A stretch of 17,288 nucleotides of DNA from Sphingomonadaceae bacterium (GTDB lineage Bacteria; Pseudomonadota; Alphaproteobacteria; Sphingomonadales; Sphingomonadaceae). Both the position numbers and the translations under genes were made by a program. The stretch lies in contig JAFAZM010000345.1 of assembly GCA_019239785.1 (NCBI GenBank), forward strand, positions 1 through 17,288. The letters run 5' to 3'. The notes under the pieces are model-generated. The model made no database searches. It was given only the letters and a program-made list of their open reading frames with translations, and had not been told where the DNA came from. Positions 6,682 to 13,933 of the stretch are shown here, one piece after another (the stretch's first letter is position 1; every line of letters begins with the position of its first letter).

Positions 6682-7458
6682 TCAGCCCAGCGGCAGCTCG
6701 CGCTGCTCCGGATCGAAAAGATGCCAGCCGCCGGGGCCGAGCTTCTCGAGCGGGCGGAAGCGCGCCTTGTATGCCATGCGCTTCGATTCCTCGACCCAAT
6801 AGCCGAGATAGACATAGGGCAGGCCGGCGCGGCCGGCGCGGACGATATGGTCGAGGATGATGTAGGTGCCGAGTCCGGCGCGGCGGTTCGGTCCCCGCCC
6901 CGCCGGCTCGTCCGGCTCGAAGAAGGAATAGATCATCGACAGGCCGTCCGCCTGCTGGTCGGTCAGGCAGGCGCCGACCAGGCGGCCGGGAATGCCGTCC
7001 ACGCTGGGCTCGCGATATTCGACGATATAGGTCTTGACCGGGCTCTGCTCGACCATGTCCGAGAAATCATGCTCGTCCATCTCGACCATGCCGCCTTCGG
7101 GATGGCGGGCGCGCAAATAGCGGCGGAGCAATTCATATTGCTCCTCGGTCGCCCAGGGCTTGCAGGCGGTGACCTCGAGGTCGGCGTTGCGGCGCAGGAC
7201 GCGGCGCTGGGTCGCGCTCGGCTGGAACTGGTTGGCGACGACGCGCACCGAGATGCAGGCCGCGCAATCGAGGCAGGAGGGGCGATAGGCGACGTTCTGG
7301 CTGCGGCGGAAGCCGATCCGGCCGAGCGCGTCGTTGAGCTCGCCCGCATGCGGCCCGCTGAGCTCGGTGAAGACCTTCCGCTCCGTCTTGCCCAGCAGAT
7401 AGGGGCATGGCGACGGCGTCGTCACGAAGAAACGCGGAAAGCGGAATGGTGCGCTCAA
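6682..7458 (-). CDS. bpt: Aspartate/glutamate leucyltransferase (Bpt, bacterial ATE1-like)
   Basis: The 258-residue protein matches Bpt, which moves Leu from Leu-tRNA to proteins with N-terminal Asp or Glu, marking them for ClpS-ClpAP degradation (bacterial N-end rule). Conserved blocks are 'FFVTTPSPCPYLLGKTERKVF' split over residues 10-30, 'AYRPSCLDCAACISVRVVA' (57-75) and 'YVYLGYWVEESKRMAYKARFRPLE' across about 215-240. Cys18, Cys62, Cys65 and Cys68 are the cysteines shared with ATE1-type transferases. The start codon is TTG (7456-7458): a strong site, GGTGGAG, lies 5 bases before it, and no in-frame ATG gives the family N-terminus. The gene is transcribed towards the small protein at 6414. 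Specificity for Leu rather than Arg is inferred from the bacterial family. Confidence 0.93.
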   Translation of the reverse strand: MSAPFRFPRFFVTTPSPCPYLLGKTERKVFTELSGPHAGELNDALGRIGFRRSQNVAYRPSCLDCAACISVRVVANQFQPSATQRRVLRRNADLEVTACKPWATEEQYELLRRYLRARHPEGGMVEMDEHDFSDMVEQSPVKTYIVEYREPSVDGIPGRLVGACLTDQQADGLSMIYSFFEPDEPAGRGPNRRAGLGTYIILDHIVRAGRAGLPYVYLGYWVEESKRMAYKARFRPLEKLGPGGWHLFDPEQRELPLG

Positions 7459-7463
7459 GTCGA

Positions 7464-7470
7464 CTCCACC
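7464..7470 (-). promoter_or_regulatory. Ribosome binding site deciding the TTG start of bpt
   Basis: On the minus strand GGTGGAG ends 5 bases before TTG at 7458-7456. This spacing is ideal and supports the non-ATG start. Confidence 0.7.
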
Positions 7471-7598
7471 GGACGTCCAAATTGCCCGCCGTCTTTATGA
7501 TCCTGGTACGGGCGCTTGCAAAGCTGAAACGGGACGAAGCGAGGCCGCGTTCCATGTTGGCACGCAGAGGCGAGGACTTCCTACCGGGCGTTCGCGGC

Positions 7599-7750
7599 CC
7601 TTCTCCCGCTCGCGGGAGAAGGATGGGCCCGCCGCGCAGCGGCGGGAGGAGGGTCTTATTCTTATTTACGGCGCTCTTTCACGCGCAGGCGGGGGAAGAA
7701 ACAAGAAGAACAAGACCCTCACCCTGCCCTCTCCCGCGAGCGGGAGAGGG
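7599..7750. repeat. Second composite palindromic intergenic repeat
   Basis: This is the main content of the 345-base gap between bpt and the amidohydrolase. Two 11-bp hairpins bound it: 7599-7609 with 7612-7622, and 7727-7737 with 7740-7750. Their stems are near-identical (CCTTCTCCCGC and CCCTCTCCCGC). Inside lie CCCGCCGC-GCA-GCGGCGGG (7628-7646) and the long-range pair GAGGGTCTT (7649-7657) with AAGACCCTC (7712-7720). Overall structure is a self-complementary unit about 150 bases long with no coding capacity. It differs in sequence from the 6160-6323 unit, so two repeat families are present. The rest of the gap holds the bpt leader and no further gene. Confidence 0.8.
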
Positions 7751-7803
7751 AGTGCTGCGGCCGCCCTCTGGCGCGGCGGGCAAACAGGCCTTATCGCCGG
7801 CTC

Positions 7804-9450
7804 ATGCTGCGCAAGATCCTGCTCCTGCTGGCGATGCTCGTCGCCTCGCCCGCCTTCGCCGACATCCTGGTGGACAACGTCAACGGCTATACGGTCCGCG
7901 AGGACGGCCATCTCTTCCGCTTCGAAGGGATGTGGATCGGCGACGACGGCCGCGTCCGCCAGCTCTACCAGCGCGGCGACGCCAGGCCGAACCGGCCGCG
8001 CTTCCTGCTGAACGGCCGCGGCCGGACCCTGCTCCCCGGCCTGATCGACGCGCACGGGCATGTCATGGAGCTCGGCATGGGGGCGCTGGAGGTCGACCTT
8101 TCCGACACCAATTCGCTCGCCGAGGCGCAGGCGCGGCTGCGCAGCTTCGCCGCCGCCAACCCGACCCCGCGCTGGATCGTCGGCCGCGGCTGGAACCAGG
8201 AGCGCTGGCATCTCGGCCGCTTCCCGACCGCGGCCGAGCTCGACGCCGCCGTGCCGGACCGCCCGGTCTGGCTGCACCGGGTCGACGGCCATGCCGGCTG
8301 GGCGAACAGCCAGGCGATGCGCGAGGCGAACGTCACCGCCGCCACGCGGGACCCGGCCGGCGGCCGGATCGAGCGGGCGGGGCGCGTGCCGAGCGGCGTC
8401 TTCGTCGACGCCGCCAAGGCGCTCATCGAGCATGCGGTGCCGGCGCCGCCGCCTCTGATCCGCGACCTCGCTTTGGCTCGGGCGCAGGACATCCTGCTCT
8501 CCTACGGCGTCACCACCACCGCGGACATGGGCACCAGCGCGGAGGATTGGGCGGTGATGCGGCGGGCCGGCGACGGCAACAGCCTGAAGCTGCGCATCCT
8601 TTCCTACGCGCTCGGCCTCGACAACCTGCTCGCGATCGCGGGCCAGCGGCCGACGCCCTGGCTCTATGACGGACGGCTGCGCATGGTCGGGGTGAAGCTC
8701 TATCTCGACGGCGCGCTGGGCTCGCGCGGCGCCTGGCTGAAGGCGCCCTATCGCGACGCGCCGACGCAGCGCGGCTATCCGCTGATGACCGACACCGTGC
8801 TCAAGAACCTGATGAGCCGCGCGGCGATGGACCATTTCCAGGTCGCGGTGCACGCGATCGGCGACGCCGCCAATGCCGAATTGCTGAGCGCGATCGAGGA
8901 GATGAGCGACACTTATGGCGGCGACCGGCGCTGGCGGATCGAGCATGCCCAGATCGTCGATCCGGCGGACCTGCCCCGCTTCGGCCGACATTCGATCATC
9001 GCCTCCATGCAGCCGACCCACGAGACCTCCGACTGGCGGATGGCCGAGGCGCGTATGGGGATCGAGCGGCTGCAGGGCAGCTATGCCTGGCGCTCGATGC
9101 TCGACAATCACGTCCCGCTCGCCTTCGGCTCCGATTTCCCGGTCGAAAGCCCCAACCCCTTCCCCGGCATCGCCGCCGCGATCAGCCGCGAGGATGCGCA
9201 AGGGCAACCCCCCGGCGGCTGGCAGCCGGCGCAAAGGCTGAATCTGGAGGAAGCCTTCGCCGCCTTCACACGCGGCGGCGCTTATGCCGGCTTCGCCGAG
9301 GACCGGCTCGGCACGCTCGAGCCCGGCCATATGGCCGACTTCGTCTTCGTCGACCGCGACATCTTCGACCATGCCACCCCGCAGCAGATCCGCGAGACGC
9401 ATGTGCTGGAGACCTATGTCGCCGGCGCGAAGGTGTGGGAGCGGCATTGA
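7804..9450 (+). CDS. Exported amidohydrolase, YtcJ/NfdA-like
   Basis: The 548-residue protein carries a signal peptide (MLRKILLLLAMLVASPAFA, likely cleaved after Ala19) and then the amidohydrolase superfamily fold of the YtcJ/NfdA type. Visible metal-site elements are His84 and His86 in 'LIDAHGHV', Lys298 in 'VKLYLDGALGSRGA' (candidate bridging carboxylysine), His350 in 'HAIGDAAN', His381 in 'EHAQIV' and Asp444 in 'FGSDFPVE'. The C-terminal 'LGTLEPGHMADFVFVDRD' is the usual closing beta strand block. Such enzymes hydrolyse C-N bonds of amides, formamides or ureas; the substrate cannot be read from sequence. It should act in the periplasm. The ATG gives an intact signal peptide but has no Shine-Dalgarno site; TATCGC lies 6 bases before it. 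It converges on dsbD. Confidence 0.9.
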   Translation: MLRKILLLLAMLVASPAFADILVDNVNGYTVREDGHLFRFEGMWIGDDGRVRQLYQRGDARPNRPRFLLNGRGRTLLPGLIDAHGHVMELGMGALEVDLSDTNSLAEAQARLRSFAAANPTPRWIVGRGWNQERWHLGRFPTAAELDAAVPDRPVWLHRVDGHAGWANSQAMREANVTAATRDPAGGRIERAGRVPSGVFVDAAKALIEHAVPAPPPLIRDLALARAQDILLSYGVTTTADMGTSAEDWAVMRRAGDGNSLKLRILSYALGLDNLLAIAGQRPTPWLYDGRLRMVGVKLYLDGALGSRGAWLKAPYRDAPTQRGYPLMTDTVLKNLMSRAAMDHFQVAVHAIGDAANAELLSAIEEMSDTYGGDRRWRIEHAQIVDPADLPRFGRHSIIASMQPTHETSDWRMAEARMGIERLQGSYAWRSMLDNHVPLAFGSDFPVESPNPFPGIAAAISREDAQGQPPGGWQPAQRLNLEEAFAAFTRGGAYAGFAEDRLGTLEPGHMADFVFVDRDIFDHATPQQIRETHVLETYVAGAKVWERH

Positions 9451-9456
9451 GCTGAT

Positions 9457-9477
9457 TCCTCCCCGGGACGGGGAGGA
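9457..9477. repeat. Hairpin between convergent amidohydrolase and dsbD genes
   Basis: A 9-bp perfect stem (9457-9465 with 9469-9477) closes on a GGA loop; its core CCTCCCC/GGGGAGG is the same as in the 6164-6187 hairpin, so it may be a solo arm of that repeat family. It sits exactly between the two gene ends. Neither side has a T run, so it is at most a weak bidirectional terminator or RNA-stabilising end. Confidence 0.55.
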
Positions 9478-9498
9478 TCTAGGAAGTGCCCAGCCCCG

Positions 9499-11526
9499 TC
9501 AGCGTACTGGTGGTGAGGATCTGCGGCAGCACCTCCGCCTCCCGCCCGGCGCGTAGAACAGATAGAGCGGCACCCCTGAACGGCCCTGGCGTTCGAGGAA
9601 CCTCCCGATCGCCGGATCGCCGCGGGTCCAGTCGCCGATCAGCACCTTGATGCCGCGGGCCTGGAACGCTTGGGCGACCTCGCTGCTCGCCATCGCGCCG
9701 CGCTCGTTGACCTTGCAGGTGAGGCACCAGTCGGCGGTGAAATAGACGAAGACCGGCGTGCGCGCGGCGCGCAGTTCGGCGAGGCGCGCCTCGCTGAACG
9801 GCTCCGCCGGCAGCGGCCCTTCCGCTGGCGCCGCCGCGGCCGGGGGCGGCGCGGTCGGCAGCAGGAAGAAGCCGGCGGCGATCGCGAGCGCGATGGCGGC
9901 GAGTGCGATCGGGCGGCCGCCGCGCCCGAACCACCACAGGGCAAGGCCGAGCAGCAGGGCGCCGCCGAGGCCCACGGTCATGCCGTCGATGCCGGTCTCC
10001 TGGCCGAGCACCCAGGCCAGGCCCAAAGCGGTGAGGAACATCGGCACCGAGAGGATGCGCTGGAAGTTCTCCATCCAGCGCCCGGGCTTCGGCAGCAGCC
10101 GGCGCAGCCCGGGCACGAAACCGAGCAGCAGGAAGGGCAGCGCAAGGCCGAGGCCGAGGCCGGCGAAGATGGCGAGCGCAGCCGCGGCCGGCAGCACCAA
10201 AGCGGCGGCGAGCGCGGCGCCCATGAAGGGGCCGGTGCAGGGCGTTGCGACGAAGGCGGCGAGCACGCCGGTGAAGAAGGCGCCGCCGAGGCCGCCGCTC
10301 CGGGTGAGCCGGTCGCCGGCGGCGATCACCGGCAGCGCGAACAGGCCGGCAAGGCCGAGCGCGATCGCGGTGACCAGCAGGAGCAGGAGCAGGATCACCC
10401 GCGGGTCCTGGAGCTGGAAGGCCCAGCCGACCGCGGCGCCGCCGGCGCGCAAGGCGAGCAGCAGGCCGCCAAGCGCGAGGCAGGTCGCGATCACCCCGGC
10501 CGCATAAGCGAGCGCTTCCTGGCGCGCCTGGGCCGCGGTCTCGCCGGCGCGGGCGAGGCTCAGCGCCTTGAGGCTGAGGATCGGGAAGACGCAGGGCATG
10601 ACGTTGAGGATCAGCCCGCCGAGCAAAGCGCCAAGGAACGCCCAGAGGAAGCCGCCGCCGGAGCCGGCGCCGTTGTCGCCGCCCCCCGGCTCGCCGCCGC
10701 TGGTGCCGACCGGCGTTCCGGCCGGCGGCACCGGCCCCGGGTGCGCAATGAGCGAGAGGCCGGTGCCGCCGATCTCGAGCACGCCCTCGATGGCCGGCAA
10801 GGCGCCTGCGCGCGCGCCGGCCGCGGTTTCCACGATCAAGGTGTCGCCGGTCCGCGAGAAGCTCTGCGCCGCCGAATGATTCAGCGCGTCGAGCGTCGCC
10901 GGATAGAAATAGGGATCGCTGACCGAGGCCGCCGCCGGCAGCGGAATGGCGAGGCGGACGCGGCCCCCTGCGACCTCGAAGCGGGCGTCGGCGCCGAGGG
11001 GGCGCGGCAGCGCCTGGCGGTAGCCCTGGAAGGCCGGGTTCGGCGCGCCCGGCGCGGCGACATTCAGGTTGGTGGTGACGGTCGCGGTCTCAGGGACGCA
11101 GACCTCGTCGGTGCAGACCAGATAATCAAGCCGCGCGTCGAGCGGGAAGGTCGCGCCCAATTCAGCGCCGGCGCCGACATGGATCGTCGCCAGCAGGGCA
11201 TGGTCGCGCGCGAAGACATAGTTCATCAGCCCGGCGACGGTGAGCCGCCCCGGCACCGGATATTGCAGCGGCTCGGCGCTCCAGCCTTCGGGCAGATGCC
11301 AGGCGACGCGCGGCTCCTGGCCGGCGTCGCCGGGATTGCGCCAATAGCCGTGCCAGCCCGGCTGCGGGTGCATCGTGAAGGCGATTGTGACCGCCGAGCC
11401 GGACGTGGCGGAATTCGTCTCCGGCACCAGGCGGACGTCCATATGCCGCGCGGCCGGCTGGGCCGCGGCCGGGGCGGCGCACAGCAGGATCAGCGGCAGA
11501 AACAGAACGGCCAGGAAACGAGTCAT
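9499..11526 (-). CDS. DsbD-like thiol:disulfide interchange protein (C-terminus frameshifted)
   Basis: The 675-residue inner-membrane protein would pass electrons from cytoplasmic thioredoxin to periplasmic thiol proteins. A signal peptide (residues 1-22, ending 'APAAAQ') precedes an N-terminal periplasmic domain with Cys138 and Cys143 ('VCTDEVCVPE'), a DsbD membrane domain of about eight segments (292-560) with redox Cys312 ('VMPCVFPILSLK') and Cys430 ('ATPCTGPFMG'), and a C-terminal thioredoxin domain with Cys601 and Cys604 ('WCLTCK'). This layout is of the ScsB/DsbD type. The ATG at 11524-11526 starts the signal peptide directly. After 'GVPLYLFYAPGG' (residue 662) the frame yields a basic, Cys-containing tail of 13 residues; the expected ending 'EAEVLPQILTTSTLTGLG' is in the next frame and stops at 9479. 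One missing G in the G-run complementary to 9541-9543 explains it. Confidence 0.9.
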   Translation of the reverse strand: MTRFLAVLFLPLILLCAAPAAAQPAARHMDVRLVPETNSATSGSAVTIAFTMHPQPGWHGYWRNPGDAGQEPRVAWHLPEGWSAEPLQYPVPGRLTVAGLMNYVFARDHALLATIHVGAGAELGATFPLDARLDYLVCTDEVCVPETATVTTNLNVAAPGAPNPAFQGYRQALPRPLGADARFEVAGGRVRLAIPLPAAASVSDPYFYPATLDALNHSAAQSFSRTGDTLIVETAAGARAGALPAIEGVLEIGGTGLSLIAHPGPVPPAGTPVGTSGGEPGGGDNGAGSGGGFLWAFLGALLGGLILNVMPCVFPILSLKALSLARAGETAAQARQEALAYAAGVIATCLALGGLLLALRAGGAAVGWAFQLQDPRVILLLLLLVTAIALGLAGLFALPVIAAGDRLTRSGGLGGAFFTGVLAAFVATPCTGPFMGAALAAALVLPAAAALAIFAGLGLGLALPFLLLGFVPGLRRLLPKPGRWMENFQRILSVPMFLTALGLAWVLGQETGIDGMTVGLGGALLLGLALWWFGRGGRPIALAAIALAIAAGFFLLPTAPPPAAAAPAEGPLPAEPFSEARLAELRAARTPVFVYFTADWCLTCKVNERGAMASSEVAQAFQARGIKVLIGDWTRGDPAIGRFLERQGRSGVPLYLFYAPGGRRRCCRRSSPPVR
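9541..9543 (-). other. Apparent one-base deletion (frameshift) in the dsbD-like gene
   Basis: On the minus strand the sequence reads ...CCG GGC GGG AGG CGG. With four Gs instead of three it reads GGC GGG GAG GCG GAG, giving the family-like 'GGEAEVLPQILT' ending and a stop at 9481-9479. The event is in a homopolymer, so both a true mutation and a sequencing error are possible. The active-site cysteines lie upstream and are unaffected. Confidence 0.75.
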
Positions 11527-11605
11527 GCCGGCGCTATAGCCGCTGGATCGCCCCGCCGGGAGAGGCCGCTTTCCAAGCCTTGCCGCCTTCCATAAGCTCG
11601 CTCCG

Positions 11606-12208
11606 ATGATCGGCGCCGCAGACCCCGCCACCGACCTGCCCGACCGGGTGCGGCTGCCGTTCCGCTTCGATGCCGCAGCCCTGGCGGCGGACGTCGCCGG
11701 CTTCGCCGAGGCCGATTGGGTCCGCCACCCGGTGCGCCAGAATTATGACGGGCAGTGGAGCGTGCTGCCGCTGCGTGCCCCGGCCGGCGAGACCCATCCG
11801 ATCCGGATGATCTATCCGGATCCCTGCGCGACGGCGTTCGTGGACACGCCGCTGCTCGACCGCGCGCCCGCGGTCCGTGCCGCGCTCGCCCACTTCCATT
11901 GCCGCCTGCGCACGGTGCGGCTGCTGCGGCTCGCGCCCGGCTCGACGATCCTGCGGCACGTGGACAGCGGCCTCGATCCGGAGAACGGGATGCTGCGCAT
12001 CCATATTCCGGTCTGGACCGAGCCGGACGTCCGCTTCCTGCTGAACGATGTGCCGGTAGCGATGACGCCCGGCAGCGCCTGGTATCTGCGCCTCTCCGAT
12101 CCGCACGAAGTCATGCATCGCGGCAAGGTCGACCGTGTGCATCTGGTGGTGGATTGCTGGTCGAACGATTGGCTGCTGGCGGCCCTGCACGGCGCCGCTG
12201 CTGCTTAG
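11606..12208 (+). CDS. Aspartyl/asparaginyl beta-hydroxylase-like dioxygenase
   Basis: The 200-residue protein looks like a PF05118-type Fe(II)/2-oxoglutarate-dependent oxygenase. 'LRHVDSGLDPENGMLRIHIPV' over residues 116-136 supplies His118 and Asp120 as iron-ligand candidates and His133; 'VMHRGKVDRVHLVVD' (169-183) supplies His171 as the distal ligand, and Arg177 probably binds 2-oxoglutarate. 'SAWYLRLSDPHEV' is another family block. Bacterial members hydroxylate Asp/Asn side chains of peptides or small metabolites, but the substrate of this one is unknown. No signal peptide; cytoplasmic. It is divergent from dsbD with a 79-base shared promoter region. No Shine-Dalgarno sequence is evident before the ATG, and 'CATAAG' (11591-11596) could be a -10 close to the start. 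Confidence 0.85.
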   Translation: MIGAADPATDLPDRVRLPFRFDAAALAADVAGFAEADWVRHPVRQNYDGQWSVLPLRAPAGETHPIRMIYPDPCATAFVDTPLLDRAPAVRAALAHFHCRLRTVRLLRLAPGSTILRHVDSGLDPENGMLRIHIPVWTEPDVRFLLNDVPVAMTPGSAWYLRLSDPHEVMHRGKVDRVHLVVDCWSNDWLLAALHGAAAA

Positions 12209-12309
12209 CGGAGCAGCGACAGAGCGATCTCGTGCGCCTGGGCAAGCGACGGCGCTATCGCGACGGCGATGCACGCGAGAGCAAGCGTGATGAGGAATTT
12301 GCGATCCAT
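12205..12309 (-). CDS. Possible 34-residue secreted peptide
   Basis: On the minus strand an ATG at 12307-12309 opens a 34-codon frame ending TAA at 12205-12207. The product has a basic start (MDRKF), a hydrophobic core (LITLALACIAVAIAP) and an 'AQA' cleavage motif, leaving only 'HEIALSLLR'. This is a good signal-peptide pattern for so short a frame. The stop overlaps the end of the beta-hydroxylase gene by three bases. No convincing ribosome site precedes it (AGG about 13 bases upstream), so it could be chance. It would be convergent to the hydroxylase and divergent from the transglutaminase-like gene. Confidence 0.35.
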   Translation of the reverse strand: MDRKFLITLALACIAVAIAPSLAQAHEIALSLLR

Positions 12310-12409
12310 CGCGGGCGAAATGACCTGCGCCGGCGCGCCTGTCGAGACGCGAACGGGGTTAACGGAAGCGTCGGCCCGGAATGGGACGACCGGCGGTCCA
12401 TTCCTTGGT

Positions 12410-12439
12410 TTGGCTTTCGCGCATGCCCCGCTTTATGGT
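12410..12439 (+). promoter_or_regulatory. Candidate promoter placing transcription start at the ATG of the transglutaminase-like gene
   Basis: TTGGCT (12410-12415) and TATGGT (12434-12439) are separated by 18 bases. A start 7 bases after the -10 would fall on the A of the ATG at 12446, and no Shine-Dalgarno sequence is present, so a leaderless transcript is plausible. Confidence 0.4.
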
Positions 12440-12445
12440 CGGCCG

Positions 12446-13933
12446 ATGCTACTCGCCTTGCTTCTCGCCGCCGCCGCACCCGCGCCGCCCGATGCCGACC
12501 ATTGGTATCTGATCGTCGCGCGCGACGGCGCCACGATCGGCCATTCGCGCCAGCATGTCGTCCTCCGTCCCGACGGGCGGGAGCTGATCGAGGAACGCGA
12601 GATCAAGCTGCAGGAAGAGGGCGATCCGGTGGCGACGATCGCCGAGCAGGACGTCGTGCGGCAGGACGCGCAGGGGCGCACGGTCGCGCTCAGCCATTAT
12701 TCGCAGAGCGGCCAGAGCTGGACGCGGACCGAGGCGCGGATCGAGGACGGCCGGGCGGAGGTCGTCCGTCAGACCAATGGCGACAGGCGCACGATGACCG
12801 TCGCGCTGCCGGCCGGCGTACGCTTCGACGGCGGCAGCGGGCTGATCGCCCACTGGGATCCGGCGCGCCCGGCGCGGCTCGAGTTCGACGATTTCAACCT
12901 GGACGCGATGGCCGTCGAGCATGTCGTGATCGCGCCGGCACCGCTCGACGCGGCGGATCCGCCCGGCGGCTCCAGCCTGCTGCGCATGCGCTATTCCGGC
13001 GGCACGCTACGCGCGCTGTCGCGGCTGCGGCTCGATCGCGACGGCCATGTCACCGAAATCGTCCAGCCGATGTACGGCACCAGCACCACGATCCGCCCGA
13101 CCGACCGGGAGATCGCTTTGCGCCCTTATCCGCCCTATCACGCGGTTCCCGCGGCGATGATCCGCTCGCCCTTCCGCGTCTCCGATGCTGCCGGCCGCGG
13201 CCATATCCGCTACCTGTTCTCGTTCAACGACGGGCTCGCCTTCGCGATACCGCAGACGGCCGAGCAACGCGTCACGGCCGAGGGGGAGCATGCGATCGTC
13301 GACATCTGCGCCGCCTGCGGGCCCGGCCTGCCGACCGACCCGGCCTATCTGGCCGACGCGCTGCGGCCGACGGCCTGGCTGCAAAGCGACCGGCCCGAGC
13401 TCAGGGAGATCGCCGCGCCGGTGGCGGCGCTCCGGATCAGCGAAGCGCGCAAGATGGCGCTGCTGCTCGATCGCGCCAGGCCCTATCTCGCCACGCTCGA
13501 TTTCGCCGGCCATTATTCGGCGCTGGAGACGCTCCGCCGGCGCGCCGGCGACTGCACCGAAGCGGCGGTGCTGCTCGCCGCTTTGGGCCGCGCCGCCGGC
13601 ATCCCGACCCGGGTGGTCAACGGCGTCGTCTATTCGCGGCCTCGCTATCACGGCGTCAGCAACGCCTTCCTGCCGCACAGCTGGACGCTCGCTTATGTCG
13701 ACGGCGCCTGGCGCAGCTTCGATCTTGCGCTCGACGCGTTCGACGCCACCCATGTCGCGCTCAGCATCGGCGACGGCGATGCCCGCTCGATCCAGGCGGC
13801 GGGCCAGCTCGCCGGCCTGCTCCACTGGGACGGGATGAGCGAAGTGCGGCCGCGGCCGGGCAGCGGCGCCGAGGCTCAGCCGGCGTCGCGGACGGGCGCG
13901 GCGGGCACCGCGGGGGCCGAACCCCCGGGCTGA
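12446..13933 (+). CDS. Exported transglutaminase-like protein, function unknown
   Basis: The 495-residue protein begins with a short hydrophobic leader (MLLALLLAAAAPAPPDA) that looks like a signal peptide. Residues about 20-290 form a beta-rich region; residues 340-450 are the transglutaminase-like papain fold, with Cys370 ('AGDCTEAAVLLAALGRAAGI'), His411 ('LPHSWTLAYVDG') and Asp426 ('WRSFDLALD') as the catalytic triad. The spacing and 'AGIPTRVVNG' match the bacterial superfamily. It probably acts in the periplasm on peptide or protein amide bonds; the substrate is unknown. The tail beyond 468 is low-complexity (Gly, Ala, Pro) and overlaps the convergent gene at 13876 by 58 bases. The ATG at 12446 is preferred because upstream in-frame residues are not leader-like. 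Confidence 0.85.
   Translation: MLLALLLAAAAPAPPDADHWYLIVARDGATIGHSRQHVVLRPDGRELIEEREIKLQEEGDPVATIAEQDVVRQDAQGRTVALSHYSQSGQSWTRTEARIEDGRAEVVRQTNGDRRTMTVALPAGVRFDGGSGLIAHWDPARPARLEFDDFNLDAMAVEHVVIAPAPLDAADPPGGSSLLRMRYSGGTLRALSRLRLDRDGHVTEIVQPMYGTSTTIRPTDREIALRPYPPYHAVPAAMIRSPFRVSDAAGRGHIRYLFSFNDGLAFAIPQTAEQRVTAEGEHAIVDICAACGPGLPTDPAYLADALRPTAWLQSDRPELREIAAPVAALRISEARKMALLLDRARPYLATLDFAGHYSALETLRRRAGDCTEAAVLLAALGRAAGIPTRVVNGVVYSRPRYHGVSNAFLPHSWTLAYVDGAWRSFDLALDAFDATHVALSIGDGDARSIQAAGQLAGLLHWDGMSEVRPRPGSGAEAQPASRTGAAGTAGAEPPG

Noticed and set aside
6649..6685. CTGACC/GGTCAG stem between the small protein and bpt as a terminator
   Set aside because: Only 6 pairs with a 25-base loop and no T run.
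7599..7750. CRISPR array
   Set aside because: The repeated units are inverted, only two in number and not evenly spaced, and there are no cas genes.
9457..9477. Hairpin as a standard intrinsic terminator for the amidohydrolase or dsbD
   Set aside because: No T run follows on either strand; its sequence is better explained as a solo arm of the 6160-6323 repeat family.
11533..11540. GCTATAGC palindrome as an operator for dsbD and the hydroxylase
   Set aside because: Eight bases with a TATA core is also what a -10 element looks like; no second copy or longer symmetry supports an operator.
9670..11595. 641-codon plus-strand open frame opposite dsbD
   Set aside because: Low-complexity composition (Gly, Ala, Arg, Glu, Gln) and no domain; the opposite strand encodes an obvious membrane reductase.
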